DNA from: Lachnospiraceae bacterium
Lineage (GTDB): Bacteria; Bacillota; Clostridia; Lachnospirales; Lachnospiraceae
Length of the DNA: 40,494 nucleotides
Direction of reading: 5' to 3'
NCBI GenBank assembly: GCA_003862155.1
Contig: QOUV01000017.1
Coordinates: 1-40,494, forward strand
Positions 13,098-21,417 of the stretch are shown one piece after another. Numbering within the stretch: the stretch's first letter is position 1; every line of letters starts with the position of its first letter. The translations under genes and the position numbers were made by a program. The notes beneath the pieces are model-generated. The model worked only from the letters and a program-made list of their open reading frames with translations. It had not been told where the DNA came from and made no database searches.

Positions 13098-14513
13098 GTG
13101 GAAAATCAGGACGAAAATACCTGCAAAGCACCAGATCAGCCAAACTATGAGGGTGAGATTCTCTCCCTTATCCGTTCAAACTCTTCTCCTACTGTACTGA
13201 AAGAGAAGCTCGAAGATTACCATGAGAACGATATTGCTGATGCTCTCCCTAAGCTTCAGCCGAATGAGCGTAAAAAGATATATCGCATGTTAAGTCCTGA
13301 GCTTCTGGCTGAGATCTTAGAGTACGCTGAGGATTCCGAAGCAGCTCTGTACCTCAGCGAGATGGACATCCAGCGCGCCTCATCCGTTGTTTCGGAGATG
13401 GACAGTGACGATGCTATTTCAGTTCTTCGGTCTACGCCGAAGGAGCGCAGAGCTGATATAATCGATCTGATGGATTCCGAGTCCAAGCGGGACATTGCAC
13501 TGATGTCTTCCTATGATGAGGACGAGATTGGAAGCCGAATGGAGACGAACTACATCGTCATCCGCGAGAATCTGACAGTCAAAGAGGCTATGAGCGAACT
13601 CGTTCGCCAGGCCGGTGAAAATGACAACATTTCGACTATTTTCACTATAGATAAGGACAGTGAATTTTACGGTGCCATTGACTTAAAGGATCTGATCACA
13701 GCGAGACAGGATAAATCCCTCGACGATCTGATCGTCACCTCATTCCCTTACGTATATGGTCACGAGGAGATTGACGACTGTATCGATCGATTGAAAGATT
13801 ATTCCGAGGACTCGATCCCTGTACTCGACAACGACAACAAGATTTTAGGTGTCATCACTTCCCAGAACCTGACCCAGCTGGTCGATGAGGAATTGGGCGA
13901 GGATTACGCAAAACTCGGTGGTCTGTCCGCAGAGGAGGATCTGCAGGAGCCGATCAAACTCAGTATCAAAAAACGTTTTCCGTGGCTGATACTCCTGCTC
14001 TTCCTTGGCATGATCGTCTCTTCCGTCGTCAGCATGTACGAAAGCGTAGTTGCAAAGCTTACGATCATAATGGCATTCCAGTCGATGATCCTCGACATGT
14101 CCGGAAACGTCGGCACCCAGTCTCTTGCCGTAACTATCCGTGTCCTGATGGACCGCTGCATCACCGGCAAAATGAAATTGAAACTTGTCCGCAAGGAAAT
14201 GACGACAGGCCTCGCGAATGGTTTCCTGACCGGCTGCGTTGCAGTCGTAGGTGTCTGTATCTATATCATGGTCTCACACCACATGCCTTTCGTATCATCG
14301 ATCGCTATATCAATCTGCATCGGCCTTTCCCTGCTTCTTGCGATGATGATCTCAAGCCTTGTAGGAACAGTCATCCCGATGTTCTTCGATAAGATCGGTG
14401 TAGATCCGGCAGTCGCTTCCGGTCCGCTTATCACAACAGTTACCGATCTTGTCGGCGTTGTGACTTACTACAGCCTGGCCTGGGTGATGCTCGTAAATTT
14501 CCTCGGGATGTAA
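13098..14513 (+). CDS. mgtE: magnesium transporter MgtE
   Basis: The 471-residue protein has the standard MgtE order. It begins with a superhelical N domain (about 25-125, with LPKLQPNERKKIYRML), followed by two CBS domains (about 130-255, ending IPVLDNDNKILGVIT) and a connecting helix. Five membrane helices (about 285-470) carry GNVGTQSLAVTIR and SLVGTVIPMFFDKIGVDPAVASGPLITTVTD, which form the Mg2+ pore. The cytoplasmic domains act as a Mg2+ sensor that closes the channel. The start codon is GTG at 13098, eight bases after GAGGTGG; no in-frame ATG gives a better start. The stop codon at 14511-14513 directly abuts the inverted-repeat element. Confidence 0.95.
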   Translation: MENQDENTCKAPDQPNYEGEILSLIRSNSSPTVLKEKLEDYHENDIADALPKLQPNERKKIYRMLSPELLAEILEYAEDSEAALYLSEMDIQRASSVVSEMDSDDAISVLRSTPKERRADIIDLMDSESKRDIALMSSYDEDEIGSRMETNYIVIRENLTVKEAMSELVRQAGENDNISTIFTIDKDSEFYGAIDLKDLITARQDKSLDDLIVTSFPYVYGHEEIDDCIDRLKDYSEDSIPVLDNDNKILGVITSQNLTQLVDEELGEDYAKLGGLSAEEDLQEPIKLSIKKRFPWLILLLFLGMIVSSVVSMYESVVAKLTIIMAFQSMILDMSGNVGTQSLAVTIRVLMDRCITGKMKLKLVRKEMTTGLANGFLTGCVAVVGVCIYIMVSHHMPFVSSIAISICIGLSLLLAMMISSLVGTVIPMFFDKIGVDPAVASGPLITTVTDLVGVVTYYSLAWVMLVNFLGM

Positions 14514-14544
14514 TGGGACAGTAGGGACGGTTCTTTTTGTCCCA
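14514..14544 (+). repeat. left 31-bp terminal palindrome
   Basis: TGGGACA (14514-14520) and TGTCCCA (14538-14544) form the outer stem of a hairpin, with GGGACGGTTC in the loop. It is the exact reverse complement of 15939-15969. It could also act as the mgtE terminator. Confidence 0.85.
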
Positions 14545-14574
14545 TTTTTAGATTATTCAGACAATTATGCTTTT

Positions 14575-14824
14575 TTTAGCCCAAAGCAGCGTCGCAGATG
14601 GCCAGGTCTCTCTCAGTAGGATTTTTCTGTTCGCGTGTGCGCGCCTAATTGCGGCCTTCTGGCCAATGTATGGTTTTCATGCGTTTATGGTTTAAGCGGG
14701 TGGCCACCCAGGCCGCAGCTAGCACACATGAAGCGGTTGTTATGCTATCGCGAGTCCGCAGGACGAAGTCAGAGCGGAAACGGCGAACCGCCGCTCTCTA
14801 CGAAAAATCCTAAAGTCGCGAGCC
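14575..14824 (+). repeat. left long inverted arm
   Basis: About 250 bases, matching the reverse complement of 15602-15908 closely by eye. The conserved blocks include GTAGGATTTTTCTGTTCGCG-type, CCAATGTATGGTTTTCAT, CGGTTGTTATGCT and CGGAAACGGCGAACCGCCGC. A frame at 14635-15015 (126 codons) runs through it, but its codons merely mirror the repeat and it has no recognisable domain. Confidence 0.75.
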
Positions 14825-15247
14825 CGCCTCTATCTGCGACGCTGCTTCTGGGGTTAAAGTTATTCGTATCTGCTATGACTTATTTTTTCGGAAGTGCAAT
14901 GCGACAAAGAACCCCCGCATGGGAGGGAAATGGGGTAAGGACACTTAAAGCGACCTGGCGCAGACTGAGAGTTTCTTCCGGCTCCGCAGTATATAAGAAC
15001 TATTTTCAATATTGACATTCGCGGAGCTGGAAATATACAAGCTCCATTCTTACAGTTTCAGTATGGATATACATGAAACTAAAAATCTTAAAAACAAAAA
15101 AGTCAGTCTCGATATAGATTCACGAAACATTGAAAATCTTAAACGTTCGAATGTACGCTCTCAATATAGTCTCTTGCGGAGCTTGTAATCTTAAATGCAT
15201 TGTAGAATATTCAGAAGCAATGGCTGTATATAAAAATTTGAAATATG

Positions 15248-15349
15248 TTCTTTAAGATTTTTTACCATTATCACACACATCTTGAGAATGCTTGAAGGCT
15301 CTTTAAGATTTTCGAGCATTATTCCACACATCTTGAGAATGCTTGAAAG
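15248..15349. repeat. two tandem 51-bp repeats
   Basis: Units at 15248-15298 and 15299-15349 share CTTTAAGATTTT, a variable middle, and CACACATCTTGAGAATGCTT. A third unit starts at 15350 and diverges after 15 bases. The 51-base length keeps a reading frame; the minus-strand frame 15191-15478 would encode a 17-residue repeat (LKE.SSILKMC.IM). Coding is unproven. Confidence 0.7.
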
Positions 15350-15475
15350 CTCTTTAAGAATTTGACTTCTTCCCCGATCTATCTTGAGACTGGAAGAAAT
15401 CCGTTGTATAAATTTCACCCCGGAAAGGGGTATACTCAAAACGTGGCCAACCAGACATTCTCGCAGAAAAAGCAG

Positions 15476-15594
15476 CACTGCGGATACGGGCGCCCATTAG
15501 TCAAGAAGCAGCTCTGCAGATGCGGACGCCCATTAGTCAAGAAGCAACTCCGCAGATACGTACGTCCATTAATCAAGAATCAACGCCGCAGATG
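15476..15594. repeat. 3.3 copies of a 36-bp tandem repeat
   Basis: Units at 15476-15511, 15512-15547 and 15548-15583, with a partial fourth to 15594. The conserved core is TGCRGAT followed by GTCCATTA-type and TCAAGAAGCA. The first half of the unit is the reverse complement of the ATCTGCGRCGCTGCTTC motif that also occurs in both arms. A plus-strand frame (15362-15595) would give a 12-residue repeat (GRPLVKKQL), but no function is recognisable. Confidence 0.75.
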
Positions 15595-15601
15595 AACAGT
15601 C

Positions 15602-15908
15602 TTGCGACCTTAGGATTTTTCGTAGTGAGCGGCGGTTCGCCGTTTCCGCTCTGACTTCGTCCTACGGACTCGTCAGTCGCGGACGGCTATCGCATGGGCG
15701 GTTTATAATGCTCTCGCTTCGTCCTTTGGACTCGCGACAGCATAACAACCGCTCCATGCGCGCTAGCTGCGGCCCGGGTTGCCACCCGCTTGGACCATAA
15801 ACGTATGAAAACCATACATTGGCAAGAGGGCGGCACATAGGAGCGCGCACGCGAACAGAAAAATCCTACGGAGCGAGACCGACCATCTGCGGCGCTGCTT
15901 CGGGCTTA
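15602..15908 (-). repeat. right long inverted arm
   Basis: Counterpart of 14575-14824 in inverted orientation. It carries about 60 extra bases (around 15664-15725), produced by a second copy of a CGAGTCC...GGACGAAG hairpin. The frame 15662-15850 on the minus strand is the mirror of the frame in the left arm. Confidence 0.75.
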
Positions 15909-15938
15909 AAGAGATGAATTGACAGAAATGTCAGATAA

Positions 15939-15969
15939 TGGGACAAAAAGAACCGTCCCTACTGTCCCA
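15939..15969 (-). repeat. right 31-bp terminal palindrome
   Basis: This is an exact reverse complement of 14514-14544. It ends 22 bases before the dha operon terminator. Confidence 0.85.
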
Positions 15970-15990
15970 ATAGTGAAATTGTGACCAATT

Positions 15991-16033
15991 AAAAAAAGTC
16001 CTGCAATCCCCTTCTCATACGGGATTGCAGAAC
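15991..16033 (-). terminator. terminator of the glycerol/dha operon
   Basis: On the minus strand a 13-bp stem, GTTCTGCAATCCC with GGGATTGCAGGAC, encloses a ten-base loop and is followed by TTTTTTT. It lies just past the dhaM stop codon. Confidence 0.92.
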
Positions 16034-16065
16034 TTCAGATTTATCTCAGTGTGTCTGTCCTGCGG

Positions 16066-16449
16066 TCACATCTTTGGTGTCGTAGCAACAGTTTTCAGAT
16101 CATCAATGATCTGTTCCATGGACTCACCCAGTGAGGAATCCAATGAGGCTGAAACTGCTCCTTCTACAAGCGGGCAGTCCACCATCTCAACCTTCTTTCC
16201 GTCCTCCTCCATCTCGATGACAGACTGTGTCGTCAGAACAGAACTGCCCATATCCATGAGCACAATTACTCCGTCGTCTGAATACACCTTGTCGATCGCG
16301 TCACGGATCCGGTCGTAGCTGGTGCCGAACGAACCGTCTTCAAGTCCGCCGGCTGGCTCGATTGGGACCCCCTTTGCCATCATCGTCGTAAGCTCCACGA
16401 CGCTTTTTGCCAGATTTTCACTGTGTGATACGATTACGATACCGACCAT
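16066..16449 (-). CDS. dhaM: dihydroxyacetone kinase phosphotransferase subunit DhaM
   Basis: This is a 127-residue single-domain protein of the EIIA-mannose fold. GIVIVSHSENLAKSVVEL places the phospho-accepting His at residue 9. VIVLMDMGSSVLTTQSVIE and CPLVEGAVSASL complete the family pattern. It takes phosphate from HPr and passes it to ADP bound on DhaL. It has the short, EIIA-only form usual in Firmicutes rather than the multidomain enterobacterial form. It is last in the operon, 21 bases after dhaL. Confidence 0.93.
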   Translation of the reverse strand: MVGIVIVSHSENLAKSVVELTTMMAKGVPIEPAGGLEDGSFGTSYDRIRDAIDKVYSDDGVIVLMDMGSSVLTTQSVIEMEEDGKKVEMVDCPLVEGAVSASLDSSLGESMEQIIDDLKTVATTPKM

Positions 16450-16470
16450 AGTCGTTCCTCCCTGCCGCAG

Positions 16471-17094
16471 TTACACGTTTTCACTGATGACTTCAAGAAT
16501 ATAGGAAAATGATGTGGCACCCGGATCCTGATGACCGAGACCGCGCTCGCCGACATAGCTTGCACGTCCCTTCGTAGCGACAAGATCCTTTGTATGCTCT
16601 GCTCCAGCCCATGCTGCCTTGCTTCCTGCTTCGAGTACTGCTTTATCATCTGCCCCACTCTCTACAGCTTTTTTCATAGCCTCGTCTGCAGGAACCATGG
16701 CGTCTATCATGGTCGCTTCACCGACTTGTGCCTTGCCGAGCTTCTGGATAGCCTCGATAGCCGTATCCAGACAAGTCAGGAAATCATTAATGTCCATCTC
16801 GGTCTTTCCAGCCATTTTAAGTCCGGCCTTCATAAATGCCGAACCGTACAGAGGGCCTGACGCACCGCCGACTTTGCTCATCAGCGTCATGCCGACAGTC
16901 TTCAGAATAGAGCCGATATCTTTGCCGTCAAGTGAAGGCATTTTTTTCTCAACTTCCTGAAAACCACGTGCCATGTTGATTCCATGATCGGAATCACCGA
17001 TTGGCTGATCGAGCTCAGTCAGGTATTCCTTCTCCTCCTCGATCTTTGCGATGATTTTTTCAACAATTTCCAGTACTTTTTTCTGATCTGTCAT
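16471..17094 (-). CDS. dhaL: dihydroxyacetone kinase ADP-binding subunit DhaL
   Basis: This is a 207-residue all-helical protein. LDQPIGDSDHGINMARGF holds the Asp residues that bind the two Mg2+ ions. GGASGPLYGSAF and GRASYVGERGLGHQDPGATS form the nucleotide lid and phosphate contacts. In this PTS-type kinase the bound ADP is a permanent cofactor that is rephosphorylated by DhaM and passes phosphate to dihydroxyacetone on DhaK. It sits 26 bases after dhaK. The length is normal. Confidence 0.95.
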   Translation of the reverse strand: MTDQKKVLEIVEKIIAKIEEEKEYLTELDQPIGDSDHGINMARGFQEVEKKMPSLDGKDIGSILKTVGMTLMSKVGGASGPLYGSAFMKAGLKMAGKTEMDINDFLTCLDTAIEAIQKLGKAQVGEATMIDAMVPADEAMKKAVESGADDKAVLEAGSKAAWAGAEHTKDLVATKGRASYVGERGLGHQDPGATSFSYILEVISENV

Positions 17095-17120
17095 GATGTC
17101 CTCTTTTCCGTCTGAAAAAA

Positions 17121-18128
17121 TCAGCAGCCGAATTCCTTCCAGGCTGGAGTATCAGCCTTTGCATCGAGCAGAGTCTTCAATTCATCGTCCAGACGAAGCA
17201 GTGAAAGTGAGAATCCTGCCATATCGATTGAAGTCATGTAGTTGCCTACAAATGTGCGGTAAACCTTGATTCCCTTGCTCTTAAGTACATCCTGTACATG
17301 GTTGTTGATGATATAGAGCTCCATCAGAGGTGTGGCACCTGAACCGTTGACCATAAGAGCAACCTCATGGCCTGTATAATCGATGTCTGCCAGGATCTTG
17401 TCAAGAAGGATATCGGCAGTCTCATTGGCTGTCTTAATCTTTTCCCTGTGAACTCCCGGCTCACCGTGGATACCGATTCCGACTTCCATCTCATCCTCAG
17501 CCAGTTCAAATCCCGGCTTTCCAGCTGCAGGAACTGTGCATGGCTTGATTGCGGCACCCATTGAACGTACATTGTCGATTACCTTCTGGGCTACAGCCTG
17601 AACCTCTTCGAGAGTTCCGCCTGCCTCGGCCTTAGCGCCTGCACACTTGTGGATGAAGAGTGTTCCTGCAACGCCTCTTCTTCCAACAGTAAATGAACTG
17701 TTCTCAACAGCTACATCATCATTGCTGACAACGTGTACAGTCTTGATGCCCTCGTCGTTTGCCATCTCTTCGGCTAACTCGAAGTTCATGACATCACCGG
17801 TATAGTTCTTTACAACCAGCAGAACACCGGCATCAGTCTTTACTGCGTGGATTCCTTCGAGGATAGCATCAGGTGTCGGAGATGTGTAAACAGTTCCGGC
17901 TACGGCTGCATCGAGCATTCCTTCACCTACGAAGCCTGCATGTGCTGGCTCGTGGCCGCTGCCGCCGCCGCTGACAAGAGCGACCTTATCGTTGGCTTTC
18001 TTGTTCTTTCTGCAGATGATCGTACCATAATCCAGCTTCTCAAGCTGATCAGGATATGCCTTCGCAAGGCCCTCGGTCATCTCCTCCTCGACATCTTCAA
18101 CTTTGTTAATGAATTTCTTCATTGCCAT
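17121..18128 (-). CDS. dhaK: dihydroxyacetone kinase substrate-binding subunit DhaK
   Basis: This is a 335-residue protein with two domains. ALVSGGGSGHEPAHAGFVGEGMLDAAVAG (split over residues 50-78) is the N-terminal signature. GIGIHGEPGVHRE carries the His (residue 221) that binds dihydroxyacetone covalently as a hemiaminal. NGSGATPLMELYI is the C-terminal conserved loop. It yields dihydroxyacetone phosphate in the cytoplasm. The start at 18128 follows AAAGGAGG. No glycerol dehydrogenase that would supply dihydroxyacetone is present in the window, so the sugar must be imported or made by an enzyme encoded elsewhere. Confidence 0.96.
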   Translation of the reverse strand: MAMKKFINKVEDVEEEMTEGLAKAYPDQLEKLDYGTIICRKNKKANDKVALVSGGGSGHEPAHAGFVGEGMLDAAVAGTVYTSPTPDAILEGIHAVKTDAGVLLVVKNYTGDVMNFELAEEMANDEGIKTVHVVSNDDVAVENSSFTVGRRGVAGTLFIHKCAGAKAEAGGTLEEVQAVAQKVIDNVRSMGAAIKPCTVPAAGKPGFELAEDEMEVGIGIHGEPGVHREKIKTANETADILLDKILADIDYTGHEVALMVNGSGATPLMELYIINNHVQDVLKSKGIKVYRTFVGNYMTSIDMAGFSLSLLRLDDELKTLLDAKADTPAWKEFGC

Positions 18129-18167
18129 AAACAGTTCCTCCTTTCATAAAAAATTGGTTATTGGATT

Positions 18168-18539
18168 TCAGCTTACCTTCTTGATGTCTTTCGTAGCAAC
18201 AACAGGAACGCCAGTACCTGCTACATTGTCAAGAAGAACGTCGCCGATATTTACAGGTGCTTCGACCTTAATCTCATTGATCTCCTTCATGACCTCAAAT
18301 ATCTTGCTCTTCGGGATGTCTGTCTTTGTCTTGCATGATACTCTCGGAAGATCTCCGCCACTGACAATAGCTGTGCTGCAGACGGTCCTCTCAGGATTTG
18401 TAACTTCCTTGCGGGCATATTTGTCACCAATTCCACAGGTGTTGCCGGTAACCGTCTTTACCTCGCCGTCTTCCATTGTCACTGTTATGCTGCAGCCCAT
18501 CGGGCAGCCGATACAGGTTAACTCTTTTTTAGTTTCCAT
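18168..18539 (-). CDS. DUF1667 protein of the glycerol-3-phosphate oxidation set
   Basis: This is a 123-residue protein beginning KKELTCIGCPMGCSITVTMEDGE. The Cys-x2-Cys-x3-Cys cluster plus later Cys35 and Cys54 are typical of DUF1667 proteins and suggest a metal or Fe-S site. In Clostridia this family is regularly encoded right after a GlpA-like and a GlpB-like flavoprotein, as here, so a structural or electron-transfer role in the same complex is likely. No enzymatic role has been assigned that I know of. The neighbouring genes are separated by 14 and 39 bases. Confidence 0.88.
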   Translation of the reverse strand: METKKELTCIGCPMGCSITVTMEDGEVKTVTGNTCGIGDKYARKEVTNPERTVCSTAIVSGGDLPRVSCKTKTDIPKSKIFEVMKEINEIKVEAPVNIGDVLLDNVAGTGVPVVATKDIKKVS

Positions 18540-18553
18540 TATGATCTGCCTCC

Positions 18554-19822
18554 TTAATCCTGCTCGATCTTGATCGTGATATTCTTCAGATCCTTATAGG
18601 CAGCCACCTTGTCTTTGAGAAGGATCACCTGCTCCATCTCGCCCGGAGCGATAATTCTCTTCTTGTTGTGCATAACACGCTCATCATTGAAGTATACGCT
18701 GACTGCCGCGTTCTTGTATACAGCACCTACACGGAAACGAACGGTAAGCATCTTATCCATACGGCCGAGATTTATCGTGCTTGGAACTGTGTAGCGGACG
18801 CCATCTGTAGCGATAAGCTTGATGTCCTCTCCACTCGTAGTCTCCCTGCATCCAGCCTCTACGAACTTAGCTGCATTCTCTCCGGCTCTCGTAGCCTCTT
18901 CTGAAACATAATCAACCAGATCGTGTACATGGAGAACGTTGCCGCAGGCAAAAACACCTGGGATCGAAGTCTCAAGACTCTCATTTACAACTGGTCCGTT
19001 TGTGATACGGCTGATCTCAACTCCAGCACCCTTTGAAAGCTCGTTCTCCGGGATAAGACCTACAGAGAGAAGCAGTGTATCGCAGGTGTATCTCTCTTCA
19101 GTTCCCGGGATAGGCTTTCTGTCCGGTCCAACCTCAGCGATAGTAACTGCGCTGATGTGTTCCTTGCCTTCAACATCTATTACAGTATGTGAAAGTTTAA
19201 GCGGAATACCGAAATCATCAAGACACTGAACGATATTTCTCTTTAAGCCGCCTGAGTAAGGCATAACCTCAGCTACAACCTTAACCTTGGCTCCCTCGAG
19301 AGTCATACGTCTTGCCATGATAAGACCGATATCACCGGATCCTAAGATTACAACTTCACGACCAGGCATGTAGCCTTCCATATTTACAAGTCTCTGTGCA
19401 GTACCTGCTGAGAAGATACCGGCCGGACGATAGCCCGGTGTTCCGAGAGCTCCGATAGGACGCTCACGGCAGCCCATTGCAAGGATTACTGCCCCAGCCT
19501 TGATCTGGAACATACCATCAGTACGGTTCATTGCTGTAACAATACGGTCCTTGGAAATATCCATGACCATAGTGTTCAATTTATATTCAATTTTGTCCTC
19601 GAGTACCTGATCAATGTAACGCTGCGCGTATTCAGGACCAGTCAGCTCTTCCTTGAATGTATGAAGACCAAAGCCGTTGTGAATACACTGATTCAGGATT
19701 CCGCCGAGACGGTTGTCACGCTCGAGAATAAGGATTTTATCAATTCCCGCTTTTCTAGCGGAAGCTGCTGCTGCGAGACCTGCCGGGCCGCCGCCAACAA
19801 TTACGATATCATAATTCATCAT
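18554..19822 (-). CDS. FAD/NAD(P)-binding oxidoreductase, GlpB-like partner
   Basis: This is a 422-residue protein of the pyridine-nucleotide-disulfide fold without an obvious redox disulfide. YDIVIVGGGPAGLAAAASARKAG binds FAD, and GREVVILGSGDIGLIMARRM is the second, NAD(P)H-binding Rossmann unit. TSIPGVFACGNVLHVHDLVDYVS is the FAD-closing motif. RLGGILNQCIHNGFG resembles the start of 2Fe-2S-linked NADH-dependent oxidases. It probably moves electrons between the GlpA-like subunit and NAD or a quinone/oxygen acceptor. The ATG overlaps the GlpA-like stop (ATGA, 4 bases), indicating translational coupling. Confidence 0.88.
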   Translation of the reverse strand: MMNYDIVIVGGGPAGLAAAASARKAGIDKILILERDNRLGGILNQCIHNGFGLHTFKEELTGPEYAQRYIDQVLEDKIEYKLNTMVMDISKDRIVTAMNRTDGMFQIKAGAVILAMGCRERPIGALGTPGYRPAGIFSAGTAQRLVNMEGYMPGREVVILGSGDIGLIMARRMTLEGAKVKVVAEVMPYSGGLKRNIVQCLDDFGIPLKLSHTVIDVEGKEHISAVTIAEVGPDRKPIPGTEERYTCDTLLLSVGLIPENELSKGAGVEISRITNGPVVNESLETSIPGVFACGNVLHVHDLVDYVSEEATRAGENAAKFVEAGCRETTSGEDIKLIATDGVRYTVPSTINLGRMDKMLTVRFRVGAVYKNAAVSVYFNDERVMHNKKRIIAPGEMEQVILLKDKVAAYKDLKNITIKIEQD

Positions 19823-21270
19823 TTGTCTTCGCCGCCTTTCGAACGCTCACGTACAATGTAGGAATCTCCGCCCATCTTCGTGATCTTCTCATAAGGAAGA
19901 CCGAGTTCTCTGTGAAGGATATCCATCTGACGAGGAGTGCAGAATCCGGCCTGGCATCTGCCCATTCCGGCTCTTGTTCTTCTCTTGATGCCATCGAGCG
20001 ACCTTGCGCCGAGCGGACGGTTGATCGCATCCATGATCTCACCTTCAGAGATAGACTCGCAACGGCAGACAATGTTGCCGTAAGCTGGGTTCTTCTTGAT
20101 CAGTTCGTTTCTCTCTTCAATAGAAAGGTTCTTTGGATTCAGAACGCCCTTGCTGATCGGGTCAAAGTGCTCATTCTTTCTAAAGCCATACTTATCGCTG
20201 ATAAGTCCGGCCATGTACTCGCCGATAGCCGGTGAACTTGAAAGTCCTGGCGACTCGATGCCTGCTGCATCGAAGAAATCAGGGCAGTCCTTGACTTCGC
20301 CGAGAACGAATTCGTGGTGATCCTCATGTGCACGTAGGCCTGCGAATACACGGATGCACTTTCTCTGGATCTGAAGTCCCTTGACGTGTGCGCCAGCACC
20401 GGCAAGAACCTGATCGAGTCCATCCTGAGTCGTAGCTGTAGCTTCCTTATCCTCGAGATCGATAGCTGTAGGACCTGCAAGCAGGTTGCCGTCGATAGTC
20501 GGAGCTACAAGGATACCTTTGCCGTAAGCTGTAGGCTGTGGGAAAATGGTCTTCGAAACGAAGCTGCCCATCTCCTTATCCATGATATAGTAATCTCCAC
20601 GTCTCGGTGTGATATGGATCTTATCCTCTGAAACCATGTTGTGGAATTTATCTGAATAAACTCCGGCAGCATTGACTATGCATCTGGTCTTGTACTCACC
20701 GTTGTTCGTGCGGATGTGCCAGATTCCCTCGTCATCCTTCTTGAAATTCTCTACTGCTGTATTGAAGCGGAAATCTACACCGTTCTTGTTTGCGTTCTCT
20801 GCAAATCCGATCGTAAGACGGAACGGGCTTATTATTCCTGCTGTGGATGCAAAAAGTGCGCCCTGGGTATCGTCGGAAAGATTCGGCTCCATCGCAAGTG
20901 TCTCCTCACGGTTCAAAAGCTTCATTCCCTTGACGCCGTTAGCGATTCCCCTGTCGTAAAGGTCCTGCAGGCCATCTAATGTATCCTCGTGAATGCAGAC
21001 AACGAGTGAACCATTTCTCTTAAATGGTACATCCAGTTCCTCTGCGATCTGGTCCATTTTCTCATTGCCGCGTACATTCATCTTTGCCATAAGAGATCCA
21101 GGCACACAGTCATAGCCGGCGTGCACGATTGCTGAATTGGCTTTTGAAGTACCGCAGCATACATCTTCTTCTCTCTCAAGGACACAGACCTCTGCTTTGT
21201 ACCGGGAGAGTTCACGAGCGATTGCACAGCCCGTGACGCCTGCGCCGATGATGATCACGTCATAAATCAT
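19819..21270 (-). CDS. GlpA/LhgO-type glycerol-3-phosphate dehydrogenase with BFD-like Fe-S domain
   Basis: The 483-residue protein has an N-terminal DAO-type FAD domain (DVIIIGAGVTGCAIARELSRY, then CCGTSKANSAIVHAGYD). ITPRRGDYYIMDK and FAGLRAHEDHHEF follow. A C-terminal BFD-like 2Fe-2S domain has four cysteines in CRCESISEGEIMD and GMGRCQAGFC. That architecture matches anaerobic glycerol-3-phosphate dehydrogenase subunit A, which oxidises glycerol-3-phosphate to dihydroxyacetone phosphate. The position between glpF and dhaK supports the substrate. It is sometimes named only NAD(P)/FAD-dependent oxidoreductase. A terminator precedes it (21318-21371), so its expression may be separately tuned. 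Confidence 0.9.
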   Translation of the reverse strand: MIYDVIIIGAGVTGCAIARELSRYKAEVCVLEREEDVCCGTSKANSAIVHAGYDCVPGSLMAKMNVRGNEKMDQIAEELDVPFKRNGSLVVCIHEDTLDGLQDLYDRGIANGVKGMKLLNREETLAMEPNLSDDTQGALFASTAGIISPFRLTIGFAENANKNGVDFRFNTAVENFKKDDEGIWHIRTNNGEYKTRCIVNAAGVYSDKFHNMVSEDKIHITPRRGDYYIMDKEMGSFVSKTIFPQPTAYGKGILVAPTIDGNLLAGPTAIDLEDKEATATTQDGLDQVLAGAGAHVKGLQIQRKCIRVFAGLRAHEDHHEFVLGEVKDCPDFFDAAGIESPGLSSSPAIGEYMAGLISDKYGFRKNEHFDPISKGVLNPKNLSIEERNELIKKNPAYGNIVCRCESISEGEIMDAINRPLGARSLDGIKRRTRAGMGRCQAGFCTPRQMDILHRELGLPYEKITKMGGDSYIVRERSKGGEDK

Positions 21271-21317
21271 GTTGTATCCTCTTTTCTGTAAGTTATTTAA
21301 AATTGCGAAGCATCATG

Positions 21318-21371
21318 TAAAAAGAAAAGGCGCCGGATAAGACATACTCGTCTGTATGCTATTCCGGCGCC
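21318..21371 (-). terminator. terminator between glpF and the GlpA-like gene
   Basis: On the minus strand GGCGCCGGA (21371-21363) pairs with TCCGGCGCC (21337-21329), followed by TTTTCTTTTTAC. No promoter is evident between it and the next gene, so it probably works as partial termination, or is overridden by GlpP or another factor. Confidence 0.82.
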
Positions 21372-21417
21372 TCATGTCTCTCTGCCTCGTTCTATGAAGT
21401 TTACTGAAAATAAGCTA

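Larger units (their letters stand above)
14514..15969. mobile_element. 1.46 kb non-coding element with long inverted arms and palindromic ends
   Basis: The segment begins on the base after the mgtE stop codon. It is bounded by exact 31-bp inverted copies (14514-14544 and 15939-15969). Inside these lie two long imperfect inverted arms (14575-14824 and 15602-15908), and between the arms are AT-rich sequence and two families of tandem repeats. No transposase or other known protein is encoded. The 31-mer is a hairpin of the TGGGACA ... TGTCCCA type seen as a dispersed repeat in Firmicutes, which suggests movement in trans by a RAYT-like enzyme. That mechanism is inference. It lies exactly between mgtE and the dha terminator, so it breaks no gene. 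Confidence 0.65.

Noticed and set aside
13904-14392. Long open frames inside mgtE on other frames and strand
   Set aside because: They are shadows of a conserved, full-length MgtE coding sequence.
14635-15015. Protein of 126 codons in the left arm (and 15662-15850 in the right arm)
   Set aside because: The two frames are mirror images of the inverted repeat, have no domain, no convincing ribosome site and odd composition (many Cys, Arg and Trp).
15655-15685. Hammerhead ribozyme core (CTGACGAGTCC...GGACGAA on the minus strand)
   Set aside because: The base after GAA is G rather than A, no cleavage site or third helix is evident, and the same bases form a simple hairpin. The sister copies lack the CTGANGA box. 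A covariance search with the Rfam hammerhead models would settle it.
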